Source: Alnus glutinosa (lineage: Eukaryota; Streptophyta; Magnoliopsida; Fagales; Betulaceae). Taken from it: a DNA stretch of 64,000 bases. This document shows positions 45,290 through 55,897 of the stretch, one piece after another (position 1 is the first letter of the stretch; the number at the start of each line of letters is the position of its first letter). The translations under genes and the position numbers were made by a program. Location: positions 18,867,124 through 18,931,123 of the forward strand of contig NC_084898.1 of NCBI RefSeq assembly GCF_958979055.1, in the 5' to 3' direction. The notes under the pieces were generated by a model that was not told the DNA's origin, did not search any database, and saw only the letters and a program-made list of their open reading frames with translations.

Positions 45290-45841
45290 GAGGCAGTCAA
45301 AACCTTCTTCTTTCGAGAAGTCGAGTAAGAAGAAGAAGTCCAAGGCGGTGCAAGATAACAACCCCTTGGATTACAAGAAGGTGAGGAAGAATTTTGGGGA
45401 CTACAAGTGGACCCCTCTGAATGCCACTCTCATTGAAGTTATGATGGCGATAGAGAAGGATCCCCCGCCTTCCAAAGGCCGAAACCCCTCCCGATGGTAC
45501 CACCAGCTCGTCTGGCGGACAAGTATTGTGCTTTCCACAGCTGTTATGGTCATCTTACCGAGTAGTGTATATCAATGAGACAACTAATAAAGAAATTCAT
45601 TGAGAATGATAAGTTGGTCTGGTTTCTTGTTAGTGAAAGAAACCATCAGGATCGAGCTTGGGCCCCGAGGCCAAGAGAAGAGGAAGAAAGGCGACATAGG
45701 AGGGACTATGCCCCGAGACGAGAAGGAGCCTGAGAGAATGACAACCTCCCCATAATCCATACCATCTAGGGAGGATTCGAGGGAGGAGGTGAGTCTAGTT
45801 CGGCTCGGAAGGCTTATGCTAGACAGCTGGACAACTTTGAG

Positions 45842-46420
45842 GTGTATTTGGTGCAGAAGCCTCCTAAAGCCCGAAGGTGTGATCCTATGATTGTAGGATT
45901 CTCGAACGGAGATTATGCCGGAGTTTCACTCCCGCATACTGACGCCCTTGTAGTATCATTGACTATTTCCAACCATCAGATTCAACGTAAACTGATCGAT
46001 ACAGAAAGTTCCGATGATATTCTGTTTAAATCAGTGTTCGATCATATGAGCATTCCCTGGGGTAGGGTGGTCCCAGTTGTATGCTATTTGTTGGGCTTTG
46101 CTGGTGAGAAGGTTTCGCCTCTCGGTTCTATTGAGCTTCCAGTCACCGCAGGGACTTACTCGAGGTAGAAGGTCATCGTGGTGAAGTTCTCGGTAATAGA
46201 TAGACCCTTGGCATATAACGTCATTTTTGGAAAAACTACTCTTAATGAGCTGAAGGCCGTCACATCAACTTCGCATCTGAGTATGAAATTTTCAACCGCT
46301 AAAGGGGTCGGAATTGTGAAGAGAGACCAGAGGGAGGCTAGAAGATGCTACAACCTATCCTTGAAGAATACTCTCAAGACTCACAATCTCGGGGAGAAAA
46401 CTAAAAAAGAAGAAAGATAG
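45842..46420 (+). pseudogene. Gypsy protease relic with nonsense codon
   Basis: The region reads IVGFSNGDYAGVSLPHTDAL, then IQRKLIDTESSDDILF, where retroelement proteases have DTGSSADIL; the catalytic-site Gly is Glu here. An in-frame TAG at 46166-46168 follows GTYSR, where relatives usually have Gln, consistent with a C-to-T change. Beyond it the same frame continues VKFSVIDRPLAYNVIFGKTT and GVGIVKRDQREARRCY. It is an inactive pepsin-type retroviral protease domain. Confidence 0.8.
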
Positions 46421-46517
46421 CAGTCACAGTTAGGAGAGTTGGTCGAAGGTGAGGAGTTTGAGGTCAAAAATTCCAAAAAGAAAGTACAAAAGGCTCGCAA
46501 CTCCCCCAACAAATAAT

Positions 46518-47130
46518 GGAAGATTTTTATTTTTATTCTTAATAATAATAATATTTATTTAAAAATTAATTGGTACTATTACACTAACTAATATTATAAA
46601 ATAATTAAAAAAATAAAATATAATTTGTACCATTACTCTTTCATTTATTCACTTATGGTAGACTGTGGTTAATAGCACCTTTTAAGTCAAACTCGAAGGC
46701 TTTGAAGTTTGAACTCGCCCCAGCCGAAATTTAATTTATTTTTAAATGTGAAAGATACATTTAAAAACCTTTATTAAAGAATTAACAGATGCGGTAATCT
46801 TCATAAATTTTGGTCTTCTTCTTCTTCTTCTTCTTCTGTTCTAGCATAAAAATTCACCATAAAACTATCAACCGTATTTGTTATAACATATAGAGGTCTT
46901 CTTCTTCTTCTTCTTTGTTCTAGCATAAAAATTCACCATAAAACTATCAACCGTATTTGTTATAACATATAGAGAATTAGGCAAATAAAGATGCAAGGGA
47001 ACAATTATTCTTCTTCTTCATCAACCGTATTTCTTCTTCTTTCTTCTTCATTCTTCTCGCAACGAAGCCGAGCCATACCCGACCAATGGGCCTTGCACAG
47101 GTACAAGATTTTCTCTTCACGGGCAGTCGG
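46518..47130. repeat. AT-rich DNA with an 80-bp tandem duplication
   Basis: Two copies of a unit (CTTCTTCTTCTTCT, then TTCTAGCATAAAAATTCACC to AACATATAGAG) lie at about 46812-46894 and 46895-46975. They are near-perfect apart from the TTC count, suggesting recent slippage or unequal exchange. No gene. Confidence 0.65.
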
Positions 47131-47640
47131 TAAGGTTGAAAATGCGGATGCGATTATTAGAAATATTCGCATCCGCATAATGTGGTTATCATTTTTAATT
47201 ATTCGTATCTGTGTGATTATTATCTGCTATCCGCATATGAGGAAATGAACATTTTAGACTTTAAAATTGTAATTCCTGTGTCTAATAAATACAAAAAGGC
47301 ATTATCTTATAGTTGAACACTATTGTTCTGATCACACTTGCTAATTATTTTGTCATGAAATTTTCATCTCATATATTATTTAACTTCTTGCATCATCTAT
47401 TTATAATTTTATAGTTGGTAAAGAGAAAAGATATTGAAAAACTGCTACCCGCATACGAGTTAACACCAAAACAACATTATTTTGGTAAATTTAATTAAAT
47501 ATATATTATATATAAATGGTATGTTGATGCAATTATTAATATCTATTTGTGTCTGAATTTATGAATAACGAATTGTGTATAGATGCGGATAACGGATAAC
47601 AGATGCGAGCGATTATTATCCGCTCGTATTTTCACTCGTA
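47131..47640. mobile_element. Putative hAT-like element with GCGGAT/ATCCGC ends
   Basis: The left end TAAGGTTGAAAATGCGGATG and the right end, reversed, TACGAGTGAAAATACGAGCG are similar inverted ends, with ATCCGC/GCGGAT motifs repeated at both ends. The candidate 8-bp flanks agree at only 5 positions, so the call is tentative. No transposase. Confidence 0.42.
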
Positions 47641-47870
47641 GTGGTGGGTATACAAAGTGACCCTACCTTAGAGGAATTTTTCATCATTAAAAGGAAAATA
47701 AAAATAAAAAATGAACATAACTACAAATAATAAATATTTGGTACAAAATATTTAGAAGTAAACCACACACAAAAATTTCACATTTTCAACCATTAGAATT
47801 CCTAATCATTCTTAAATGTAAAAATAGTCAGGTTTATGAGAATACATACTCTCAAACGTCACATTAAAGT

Positions 47871-48718
47871 AGGGTTAAATAAGTTTGACCCAATATGATT
47901 TAACAACTTTCTTTTTTGTCTTATGTGGTTCATTTCGTATCGTAGATGGTACTTCGTTTATGACTAAAGAAGGAGATTATATATCCGTTCAAAAATTAAC
48001 AGAAGTCAACACCACAGGCCTTAAAAAAACAACACATGTCTCTATGTATAATTAAAAATAAAATAAAAACTAAAATATATATATAAAAAGAGGGTGACCT
48101 ATGCCCCCTCGGGGTGGTTCAGCCACCCCCAAAGAGCAAAATTGGGTGGCTGAAACCACCCCTAAGAGCCTTGGGGTGGCTAAATCACTTCATGGCCAAA
48201 CTTTAACTCGAGTTTTTTTTTTTTTTTTGGGGGGGGGGGCTTGTGGGGGAGGCTGGGTGGCCAATAGTGTGTTTGGATACGGAATTTTGGAAACAAAATA
48301 TAATTCTGATTTTTTTCAAAAAATAAATAAATTATATTTTGCTCAACTTTTTCAAAAACAAATCATATTTTATTTAACTTTTTCTAAACAAATCATATTT
48401 TATTCAATTTTTTCTAAAACATCAAACCTCAAAATTCGCAAATAGAATAAAAATTCAATTTTGATTTCAAAAATTCAACACCCAAACGCACTACAAACCA
48501 CCCCAGGGGCCATGGGGTGGCTAAGCCACTTCCAGATTAGTCATGAGGGTGATTTTTTTGTTTTTGCTTTTTTATTTTATTTTAGATGAATTATATTTTT
48601 AGTTTTTATTTCATTTTAATTATGCATATATGGACATGTGTCAATTTTTTAATGCATGTGACGCAATATTCAGTTAATTTTTTTTATAAAAGTTAGATGA
48701 AAATACAATTTTCATTTT
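47871..48718. repeat. Palindrome-core repeat (GGGGTGGCT/AGCCACCCC)
   Basis: The block starts GGGTTAAATAAGTTTGACC, like the TIR starts of the Mutator-like elements at 1.3 and 55.6 kb. It contains CCTCGGGGTGGTTCAGCCAC, TGAAACCACCCC, AGCCTTGGGGTGGCT at 48100-48190 and CACCCCAGGGGCCATGGGGTGG near 48499-48520. I could not fix its right end. Frames across it are not genes. Confidence 0.45.
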
Positions 48719-48901
48719 GAATAATGATTCACTGCCACTTAAAGATACAACTTTTCACCACCTTCCTTATATAGCAAGGTGGTCCCCCACTACTTTTTGA
48801 ATTTTTTTATTTTTTAACAATAAATTAAGGTGAGGGATCACCTTACCACATAGGCAAGATGGTAAAAAGTTGTATATTTAAGTGGTAGTGAATAATTACT
48901 C
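48719..48901. mobile_element. Foldback MITE with perfect 9-bp TSD
   Basis: 183 bp. The left GAATAATGATTCACTGCCAC pairs with the right end, reversed, GAGTAATTATTCACTACCAC, and both arms continue through TACAACTTTT(C/T)ACCA and AAGGTG(G/A)TCCC. The flanking TTTCATTTT is identical at 48710-48718 and 48902-48910. The long palindromic arms and 9-bp duplication suggest a Mutator-like MITE. Confidence 0.75.
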
Positions 48902-48952
48902 TTTCATTTTTAGCTAAAAACGAAATACTTTTTACCATAAAAAATAAATCAA

Positions 48953-48996
<44 letters not shown>

Positions 48997-49425
48997 GTTA
49001 AAACGCATGCGCAAAAAGTATTTAATCCAAATTTTTAAAATGAATGCTGTGTGCCGAAGAGAAGGTTGAAAATGGGGGAAGTTGAGGCCGCCATGCGTGG
49101 TCTTCATCAGCTTTGACGACTTGACGTGACCCTTTGCCAACTCATGAGATAAGCGAATATGGAACCGCGTCGGATCTAAATTCCAGTGTCAATTTTAAAA
49201 TAAATAATAAATTAAATTCTCATATTTTTTAAGCATCATACGCAAACGGGTCCCAACAGCTAGCTCAGCAATAATTATTAGTTCCATAAAATCCATTTTT
49301 CTGCTTCCTTTTCGATCTTCAGAATGATCAGATAGCTAGCCATTAAAGCCGCGCACTTGAAGAAGATCGATAGAGCTCAAACAGATCGGTGTGAAGGGAA
49401 ATTAATCTTATTGTTTTATTGATTA
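48902..49425. other. Poly-A tract and promoter side of the 49.4-kb gene
   Basis: A poly-A run of about 37 bases lies at 48957-48993. From 49150 to 49425 is the presumed promoter and 5' UTR of the downstream gene; I see no confident TATA box. Confidence 0.4.
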
Positions 49426-49764
49426 ATGGGTTCAGACAAGTCTCCACAAAGATCAGAAGCAGCCTGTTGCTTTTGCTTCTCCTTCTCCACCAAGAAGAAG
49501 GATGGAGACAAGTCCAGGAGCTACGATGGGGTCTCAGGAGGATCAAACATGGAGGATGTTGATGATGAGATATTATCTGACCGGAGCACGTTTTCTGTCA
49601 GAGAACAGGAACGGAGGCTGAAGATGGCGCTCAGGGAAGAGCAGAGGGTTAGTAGGGAGGCTGAGAGGGTTGTTCATTGGGTGAAGCAAGAATCTGCAAG
49701 AATGGACGATTCTCTCATCATCAAAACTGTCATGAGTCATGATCACAAACAAACCATCAAGTAA
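49426..49764 (+). CDS. 112-residue protein, predicted N-myristoylated, sharing a domain with the 38.4-kb gene
   Basis: A single-exon frame starts MGSDKSPQRSEAACCFCFSF. Gly2 with Ser6 fits the N-myristoylation consensus (MGxxxS), and the CCFC cluster at residues 14-17 offers palmitoylation sites, so a plasma-membrane or endomembrane anchor is a reasonable inference. A basic stretch STKKKDGDKSRS follows. Residues 47-92 (DEILSDRSTFSVREQERRLK to REAERVVHWVKQESAR) match the C-terminal helix of the protein at 38386-39285 at 28 of 46 positions, including the order Cys cluster, basic patch, acidic DE(F/I)LSD motif, helix. The product ends soon after with a His-containing tail. The biochemical role is unknown to me. 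Confidence 0.8.
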   Translation: MGSDKSPQRSEAACCFCFSFSTKKKDGDKSRSYDGVSGGSNMEDVDDEILSDRSTFSVREQERRLKMALREEQRVSREAERVVHWVKQESARMDDSLIIKTVMSHDHKQTIK

Positions 49765-51400
49765 TTTGTTTTCATCAGTTCATACACTTTTTTTTTTTCT
49801 TTTTTCTTTTTCTTTTTTCTTTTTTTTTTTTGATTTTTTTTTTCTTCAAGTTTGATGCATGGAAAATATTGTACATGAGATTTTTTTCCTTCAAGTTTGA
49901 TGCGTGGAGATTAGGTTTTGTGAAATGTGTGTGTGGAGTAAATTAATAACCTTAGAAAAAAAAAAAAAATATCATGTGGATTATCATTAGATTTTTCCTT
50001 CAAAATGTGAGATTCAAATCTTTACGAAATAGGAATTAAGAATGTAGTCGATTCTTCTTGTCATGCCGACAGTTTTTTAATCCCCAAAAGTTTGATTTAA
50101 TGTCGATCTATTTGAATTAGTAATTTCAAAACGTGTAATTTAAAAATAATTATTTTAGAACGTGCTATCTGAAAATGAAAAATTTAAAATATAAATAAAC
50201 GTTTTGTAAAATTGTAATTTGATATTTAAAATCGTAAAGTTTTTAAAATACACTTCATCGACTAAAAATAATAGTCAAACTAAAAATATTTTCATGTTTA
50301 AATAAAGGTAATACTTTCAGGTTTAAATTGTTTTCATCGGTTTATACACTCCTCAACCAAAAATAATAGTCAATGCGTTGAAAAATAATAGTCAAACTAA
50401 AAATATTTTCATGTTTAAATAAAGTATATATTTTCAGGTTTAATTTGTTTTCATCAATTGATACTCTTCAACCAAAAATAATAGTCAATGCGATGAAAAA
50501 TAATAGTTCAACCAAAAATACTTTCAGTTTGACGATTATTAATATTATTATTTTATTTCCATAAAATGATTTTTCTTTTAAAAAAAAATTCATAAAGAAT
50601 TTTTCGAGTCCGTGCCTTTCCTTCTTAAATCGCTGGAGTTTGTAGGACCATCATCAACTGTTTTCTGTTGTCCCTAATTTTTCACACGAGCAAAATGTCA
50701 AAATATATTTTTATTTTTTCTTTTTAAATATATTTTCAACGATAAATATTTTATGTCGAAACAACCGAGATCTAATTTTTTTTAAAGCTAAAAGCTTATT
50801 CAATTCATCAAATGTTTAATTTTAAGTAAGTGGGATGTGACACATTGCTTTGCAATAAATGTATTCATATGAATATATTTTGGAATTTAATAGGCTCTTT
50901 ACGCTAGAGCCGCCACTGTTTACTCAAATTCAAAGAATGCTGGAGATTTTTATTTTTATTTTTTGTTTTTCCAATAATAACCACAAAAGGTGTATTTATT
51001 TAAATTAAATAATATCCTAATCCATAATTAGCGCGTGCTGAATACTAACAAATGCAACCCAAAATTGAATTTTTGACCTTCTTTTGAACAAATCTCCTCT
51101 CTGTGATCATGGGACCCATGAGAAATGCTATTTTTTTTTAAATATATTTTTATACTTTAAAAAAAATTAAATCATTAAATTTATAAGACTCACATATATA
51201 TAAAATATATACCGAAAACATACGAGTAATTCTATTAATACATTAAATGTTCATCAAATGTTTATAAAAAAAATAAGATAACTTTTAAAATCAGCATTTT
51301 GCGTGTGATTGATCAACTTGTAATTTTGATTAAATGGTAATTTTAAAAGCCACATCATTTTTTAATGGACATTTAATAAACATTTAATGTATTAATAAAA
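49765..51400. other. 3' flank and AT-rich intergenic DNA
   Basis: Poly-T tracts follow the stop codon. Bases 50258-50520 hold about 2.3 direct copies of a 125-bp unit (AAAAATAATAGTCAA, ATTTTCATGTTTAAATAAAG, TTTTCAGGTTTAA, TTGTTTTCATC). Bases 50100-50250 resemble the self-complementary AT repeat of 12.3 and 59.5 kb. No gene. Confidence 0.5.
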
Positions 51401-51411
51401 TTACACAAAAC

Positions 51412-52274
51412 TATGCTTGGCAATTCGGGTTTGCGGGTCGAGTTCGTGTCGACCCGACTGACCCGATCATATAATCGGGTTCAACCCGACCCGATTATTA
51501 ATCGGGTAAAAACGTGTAACCCGAACACGACCCAATTGTGAAGCGGGTTACATGACAAGAACCCATGAACTCGTGCCCACCCCACAACACCAATCCCCAC
51601 TGCAATCACAGGAGAAAAGAACCAAAGTTACCAAACAACACAATTTGGCCATGGTTTCCAAACCCAGATCGCATGGGAAATCGTGTTCACAACCAAAAAG
51701 CACCAAATCTAGGGATCCCAAGTTCGCAAACCGAAAACTCAAAAAGACACAGCACTAAGCGTCTGAGCCGCTATTCGCTGAACCTCAGACGGCGTGAAGC
51801 CGTGAGAGTGAACAGTGAACCCGGAAGTTAAGGCCGCGTGAACTGCGTGAAGCCATGAGTGTGAACCCGTGAGTACATCTGATCCGAAGGTGAAGCTATG
51901 TGGCTGTGTCTGTGAAGAGTCGAGATAGTGAAGTGAAAAGAAAAGTGATGGTGGAAGACTGAAACTGAAAGTGTGAAAGGAGCCAAGGAGGGGAGGCGTG
52001 AGTCGTGGGGAGTGAAGATGGTGAAGTGAAAAGTAAAGTGATGCGGGTAGGGTTTTACCTTGGACGGTTGGACCAAAAGTGACGTTAAAAAAAAAAAAAC
52101 ATAACAATCGAGTCATAATCGTGTTTGGTGGGTCACCCACAGGTTAACCCGCCAGACACGATTATAAACGGGTCATAATCGGGTTGACCCGAACTCGATA
52201 AAACCAAACTCAAACCCTGTTTTTTCGTATCGTATTCATACAAGGTTTACGTGTCGTGTCAAAAATTGTCAAAC
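51412..52274. mobile_element. Non-autonomous DNA transposon rich in ACCCGA/TCGGGT
   Basis: An 11-bp direct repeat TTACACAAAAC flanks the block (51401-51411 and 52275-52285). The left end has TTGGCAATTCGGGTTTGCGG, and the right end, reversed, begins near TTTGACAATTTTTGACACG. Both subterminal regions are dense in ACCCGA and its complement (51425-51550, 52130-52200). The centre holds AGTGAA-rich low-complexity DNA. No transposase. The superfamily is unclear: the duplication length would fit a Mutator-like or an extended hAT target. Confidence 0.6.
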
Positions 52275-52285
52275 TTACACAAAAC

Positions 52286-53186
52286 ATACATATAGCAGAG
52301 GTCTCGTAAACTAATTAGAGTAACATTATGCTGGTAACATATATATGTGAACTATTGGGCCTAAAAGCTCTAGCGGGCTTGACGACCTTTTGAAACTCGG
52401 TAAAATTATATTGACTGAATTTAAGAAAGCTATTTATAATTTATTGAAACCACATTAATTAATTTTACATTTTTCATAAATAGTTAACTAATATATATAT
52501 ATTTTTTTTTTGGTTATACTAGCTTCTTGTTCTTTGTTGGGGTTGGGTTGGGAATGAAGAGAAACGTAGTGGAATGGAAAATAAAATTGAATAGCGGGAA
52601 AAAGGAAATAAATACAAAGAATAAGAGAGAGAAATACAAAGAATTACGTGATTCAGTCTATGACCTACATTTACAAGTTAAAAGATTATATTGTACCCTT
52701 ATTTCTTGATATTTTTACAATGCTTTTACTTCTATTTATATGAGAATCGGAGTACATAAGCAAAGTAATCAAATCATCAAACTTGATTACAGTCAATCAT
52801 ATAAGATAAGTATCGTACTATATCATATATTCTGGCATGGGAGGGGTCCGGGCATTTGTTAAAGAGAAATTATTATTTGTTTAAAATACCTATAATCTTT
52901 AAAGGAATTTCTAACACATGCACCCATAAAAAATGACATTAAAAACCTCGTGATTAATTAATAAATTTGAACAAATCAGTAGAGATATTGAAATCATTAA
53001 ATCTGAAAATTAAATTTACAGATATTATATGATACTCAAATATATATTTGGCATGAAGGGAATTAAGTTAATATAAGCACCAAATATTGCACATTATATA
53101 TATAAAAGGAAAATCGATCAGTAGAATATGTATAAAGGGAAGTAATTAAAAAAAATATATATATAATTAGCTCCAATAAACCGGTC
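52286..53186. other. AT-rich intergenic and promoter side of the 53.2-kb gene
   Basis: No gene is seen. TATATATATA at about 53096-53104 and 53154-53164 precedes the ATG at 53187 and could include a TATA element, but the whole stretch is AT-rich. Confidence 0.3.
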
Positions 53187-53435
53187 ATGGCGTCTTCCTC
53201 ATCTGTTTTATCAAAGAAGAATGAAAAGACGAGTGGTGAGAGCTGTGATGGGGTGAAAAAGGCAACAAAAAAGCACAGCAATAATGGGGGAAAGAATGCT
53301 GCCTTACTTGCTCAGCTCAAAGAACACAAAAGGCTAGCCGAGCAGGCTAAGGTGAATTTGGAGAAGGCAAAAGAATTTGCCAAAAATATGAAAGAAAAGC
53401 TTGCCAGGAACAACACCTCCAAGTCTGTAAATTGA
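53187..53435 (+). CDS. Small lysine-rich predicted coiled-coil protein, 82 residues
   Basis: The frame starts MASSSSVLSKKNEKTSGESC in good plant context (GTCATGGC). Residues 1-35 are Ser/Lys-rich and likely disordered. Residues 36-76 (KNAALLAQLKEHKRLAEQAK, then EKAKEFAKNMKEKLARNN) have regular Leu/Ala spacing and alternating charge, predicting an amphipathic helix. Base composition is clearly less AT-rich than the surrounding DNA, favouring real coding. I do not recognise the family. It is intronless and shows no signal peptide or membrane segment. Confidence 0.55.
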   Translation: MASSSSVLSKKNEKTSGESCDGVKKATKKHSNNGGKNAALLAQLKEHKRLAEQAKVNLEKAKEFAKNMKEKLARNNTSKSVN

Positions 53436-53559
53436 TTATGAGAATAATTAACAGTATTGTATTTTACCTAGTATAAAAAAACTGTTCTATTTTGCTTCAT
53501 GTAATCATGTTTTTACTATTCTATTTCCAATAATTATATCTAACTATATATATTTTTAT

Positions 53560-54990
53560 ATATTATCTCTTATGGGTTACTTTTATATTGAAAATGTTTT
53601 CTTATAAGTGATCTTTAGACCATTTTCACCGATCATTAATTATCTTATTAATGCATGTATTACACATAAAGCATTGGATACCCTGAGGTTAGGTTGTGAT
53701 TTGAGATAAGATTTGAGTAGTTACTTTCGAATAGAAGAGGCCACAATAGTTTCTTTCGAATAGAAGAGACCACAAGTTAATTTCGAGCATTTCAAATATA
53801 ATTTGGCCCCTCCCAAGACTCTGTTGTTAAGGAAGGGTAGTCATGGTTTTCAACCCCGGCCCACTTAATTAATAGTTTTTTTTTTTTTTTACATGTTCAC
53901 ATAAGAGGGGGAGGGAGGAATTCGAATGAGACGTGGTCAACAACCAATTAAGCTACGTACCTTGGTGACATTTACTTAATTAAAAGTTTTAAGAAAATTT
54001 GTGTCTAATTACTTCCTAAATAAATGATTGTATAAATGTTTTTGATTGATTTTTGTTAAAATCAAAAAGGTTAATTCTTGTTATTGTGCAATTTTATTAC
54101 AATTACTTTCATATTTTAGCACTATAGCTGTGTCCTGTATGTTATTCTTCTCTTCTTCTTTTTTCCCCTCCATATTTCATAAATTCTAACATATCTTGAG
54201 ATTTTTCTTTTCTTTTCTTTTTCACTTATTCACTTGTATATAAAAAAAAAAGTTTAGACAATAAGGTATACGATTTTACCAAATTCTGATATGGTAGCAA
54301 ATTAAAGTAGTGAATTTTTTCTACTGATTGCCGCCTTCTAAAATTTTTACTAAAAATTCATTAAGAAATATATTTTGTGGCAAATTATATGAATAGTATG
54401 ATCTACCTTTTTTTTTTTTTTTTTTAATCTTTACTGGTAATTAAGTTTGAATTTCTTATATTAGTTTAATTTTATCTTCCTTTAAAAACTGGAATGCTTT
54501 GAAAGTGTATCGTTGTGCAAATTATCGTGCACATACTTTAGCTAAATAGGTTACTTCTCATCTTGTATTTGAAAGCATTCCCACAGGTTCTCTCATTCTG
54601 ATTAAGAGTAAGAAATATCCTCCCCTGTAACCCTTTTCCTTACTCAATTAAAAAAAAAAAAAGTTGTTATTTGTATATATTAATAATAAAATATGTCAAC
54701 CTAGGCTTCGAAGATTAAATTCTTACATTCACCCTTGCACCCTGCTTAGGTTATTAGGACTGGCAATTTTTGTTGGCGTGTCGGGTTTGTGTTGGGTCAA
54801 CTCAAGAGTCAACCCTGACACAACTAGTTTAGTTAAACATGTCAAACCTTCCAACCCTAAAATGACCCATTTAAACAAGTAGGTGATACGATACAACCCG
54901 CATAACCCATTTAATAAACAAGTTGTGTTGTGTTGACCTAACTTGACCCTCATAACCCATATAATAAACAGGTCGTATTGAGTTGATCCA
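53560..54990. repeat. Segmental duplication copy A
   Basis: Matches copy B in order: GAAAATGTTTTCTTATA, ATGTATTACACATAAA, AGATTTGAGTAG, TTTCAACCCC, AAATGTTTTT, TCATATTTTAGCAC, TGTATATATTAATAATAAAA, then a TGTTGGCGTGTCGGGTTTGT-type repeat. Copy A lacks the two insertions seen in copy B and so serves as the empty-site reference. Non-coding. Confidence 0.72.
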
Positions 54991-55597
54991 AACACAATTC
55001 ATTTGACCTGTTTCAACCTGTATATGAATTTAAATGTTGCAAAGACAAACCTAACAACTTGCACGTTTATAACCTGCACTATTTTTTCTTAATATACAAT
55101 GCTTAAGCACCACTTGACTGTTAGATCATTAGTAATTAATAAGGTTTAAGGAATACATACTACAATCAAACTCAAAGTTTAATGATTACATACTACAAAC
55201 AATGCAAGTAATTACAATAGTGTTGTTGAGACTTACATGCATTTTTAAATGTTTTACTAAAAATGCATGAGAATCATAGAAGAGTGTGTGATAAACGGCG
55301 CTGCTGGTGTGACTGTGGAGTATGTTTAGCCTTTTACTCTTTTAAGGTTTGGTTTTTTAATTGGAAAAAAAATAATTTAATTTATATTTTATACGAGTTA
55401 TGCAAATCACTCATGGTTTAAGCAAGTTGACACGTTAATTCTGGTTGACCCAAATTAACTTGAACCCAATTATACAAAACTTCAACCCGCTAATTTTGTA
55501 TTGAGTTATATATAATTTTATACCGAAAATGTTTTCTTATATGTAAATAATATTTAGATTATTTGCACATATCATTCTCTTATTAATGCACGTATTA

Positions 55598-55847
55598 GAG
55601 TTAAATACCTATTTGCCCTCTGTGCTTTATGACCTTATTTTTTGCCCCCCTCAGTTTTACTTTTTACCAAATTTGATACCTGTGGTATATGAAAAGATGG
55701 AAATGATACCTCTGTTCAATTTTTCGTCCAAAACTAACGTCCAGCCACGTCATCCTACATGTGTCGGCATACATGCGCGACACCTGTCCCCATGGCACAC
55801 CTCAGTGCTGACATGGCTACCATTTTTTTATTATTATTTTAATGATT

Positions 55848-55897
<50 letters not shown>

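Larger units (their letters stand above)
41945..46517 (+). mobile_element. Ty3/Gypsy retrotransposon remnant, 3'-truncated, with nested CACTA
   Basis: In order: a 5' LTR-like segment (about 41945-42778) with a TATA box TATAAATA at 42536-42543; the primer-binding site region TGGCGCCGTTTGTGGGAA at 42779; a decayed gag start (ATG at 42839, stop within about 30 codons); the gag core, split by a CACTA element; a zinc-knuckle relic (KYCAFHSCYGH in one frame near 45520); and a retroviral-type aspartic protease at about 45880-46340. Reverse transcriptase, RNase H, integrase and the 3' LTR are absent, and sequence identity to such elements ends near 46517. Several stops and frameshifts make it inactive. 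Confidence 0.8.

Noticed and set aside
48101..48445. Frame with GGSATPK-type peptides, also at 56523-56816
   Set aside because: It arises from palindromic GGGGTGG/CCACCCC cores of transposons; similar peptides recur in every such core.
51739..52140. 133-codon minus-strand frame
   Set aside because: It lies inside a non-autonomous transposon, is made of AGTGAA-type repeats, and has overlapping frames of similar length.
53930..53960. GGTTCGAAT-like string suggesting a tRNA T-arm
   Set aside because: GGAATTCGAATG lacks an acceptor stem or D-arm partner nearby; no cloverleaf could be drawn. No tRNA was supported anywhere.
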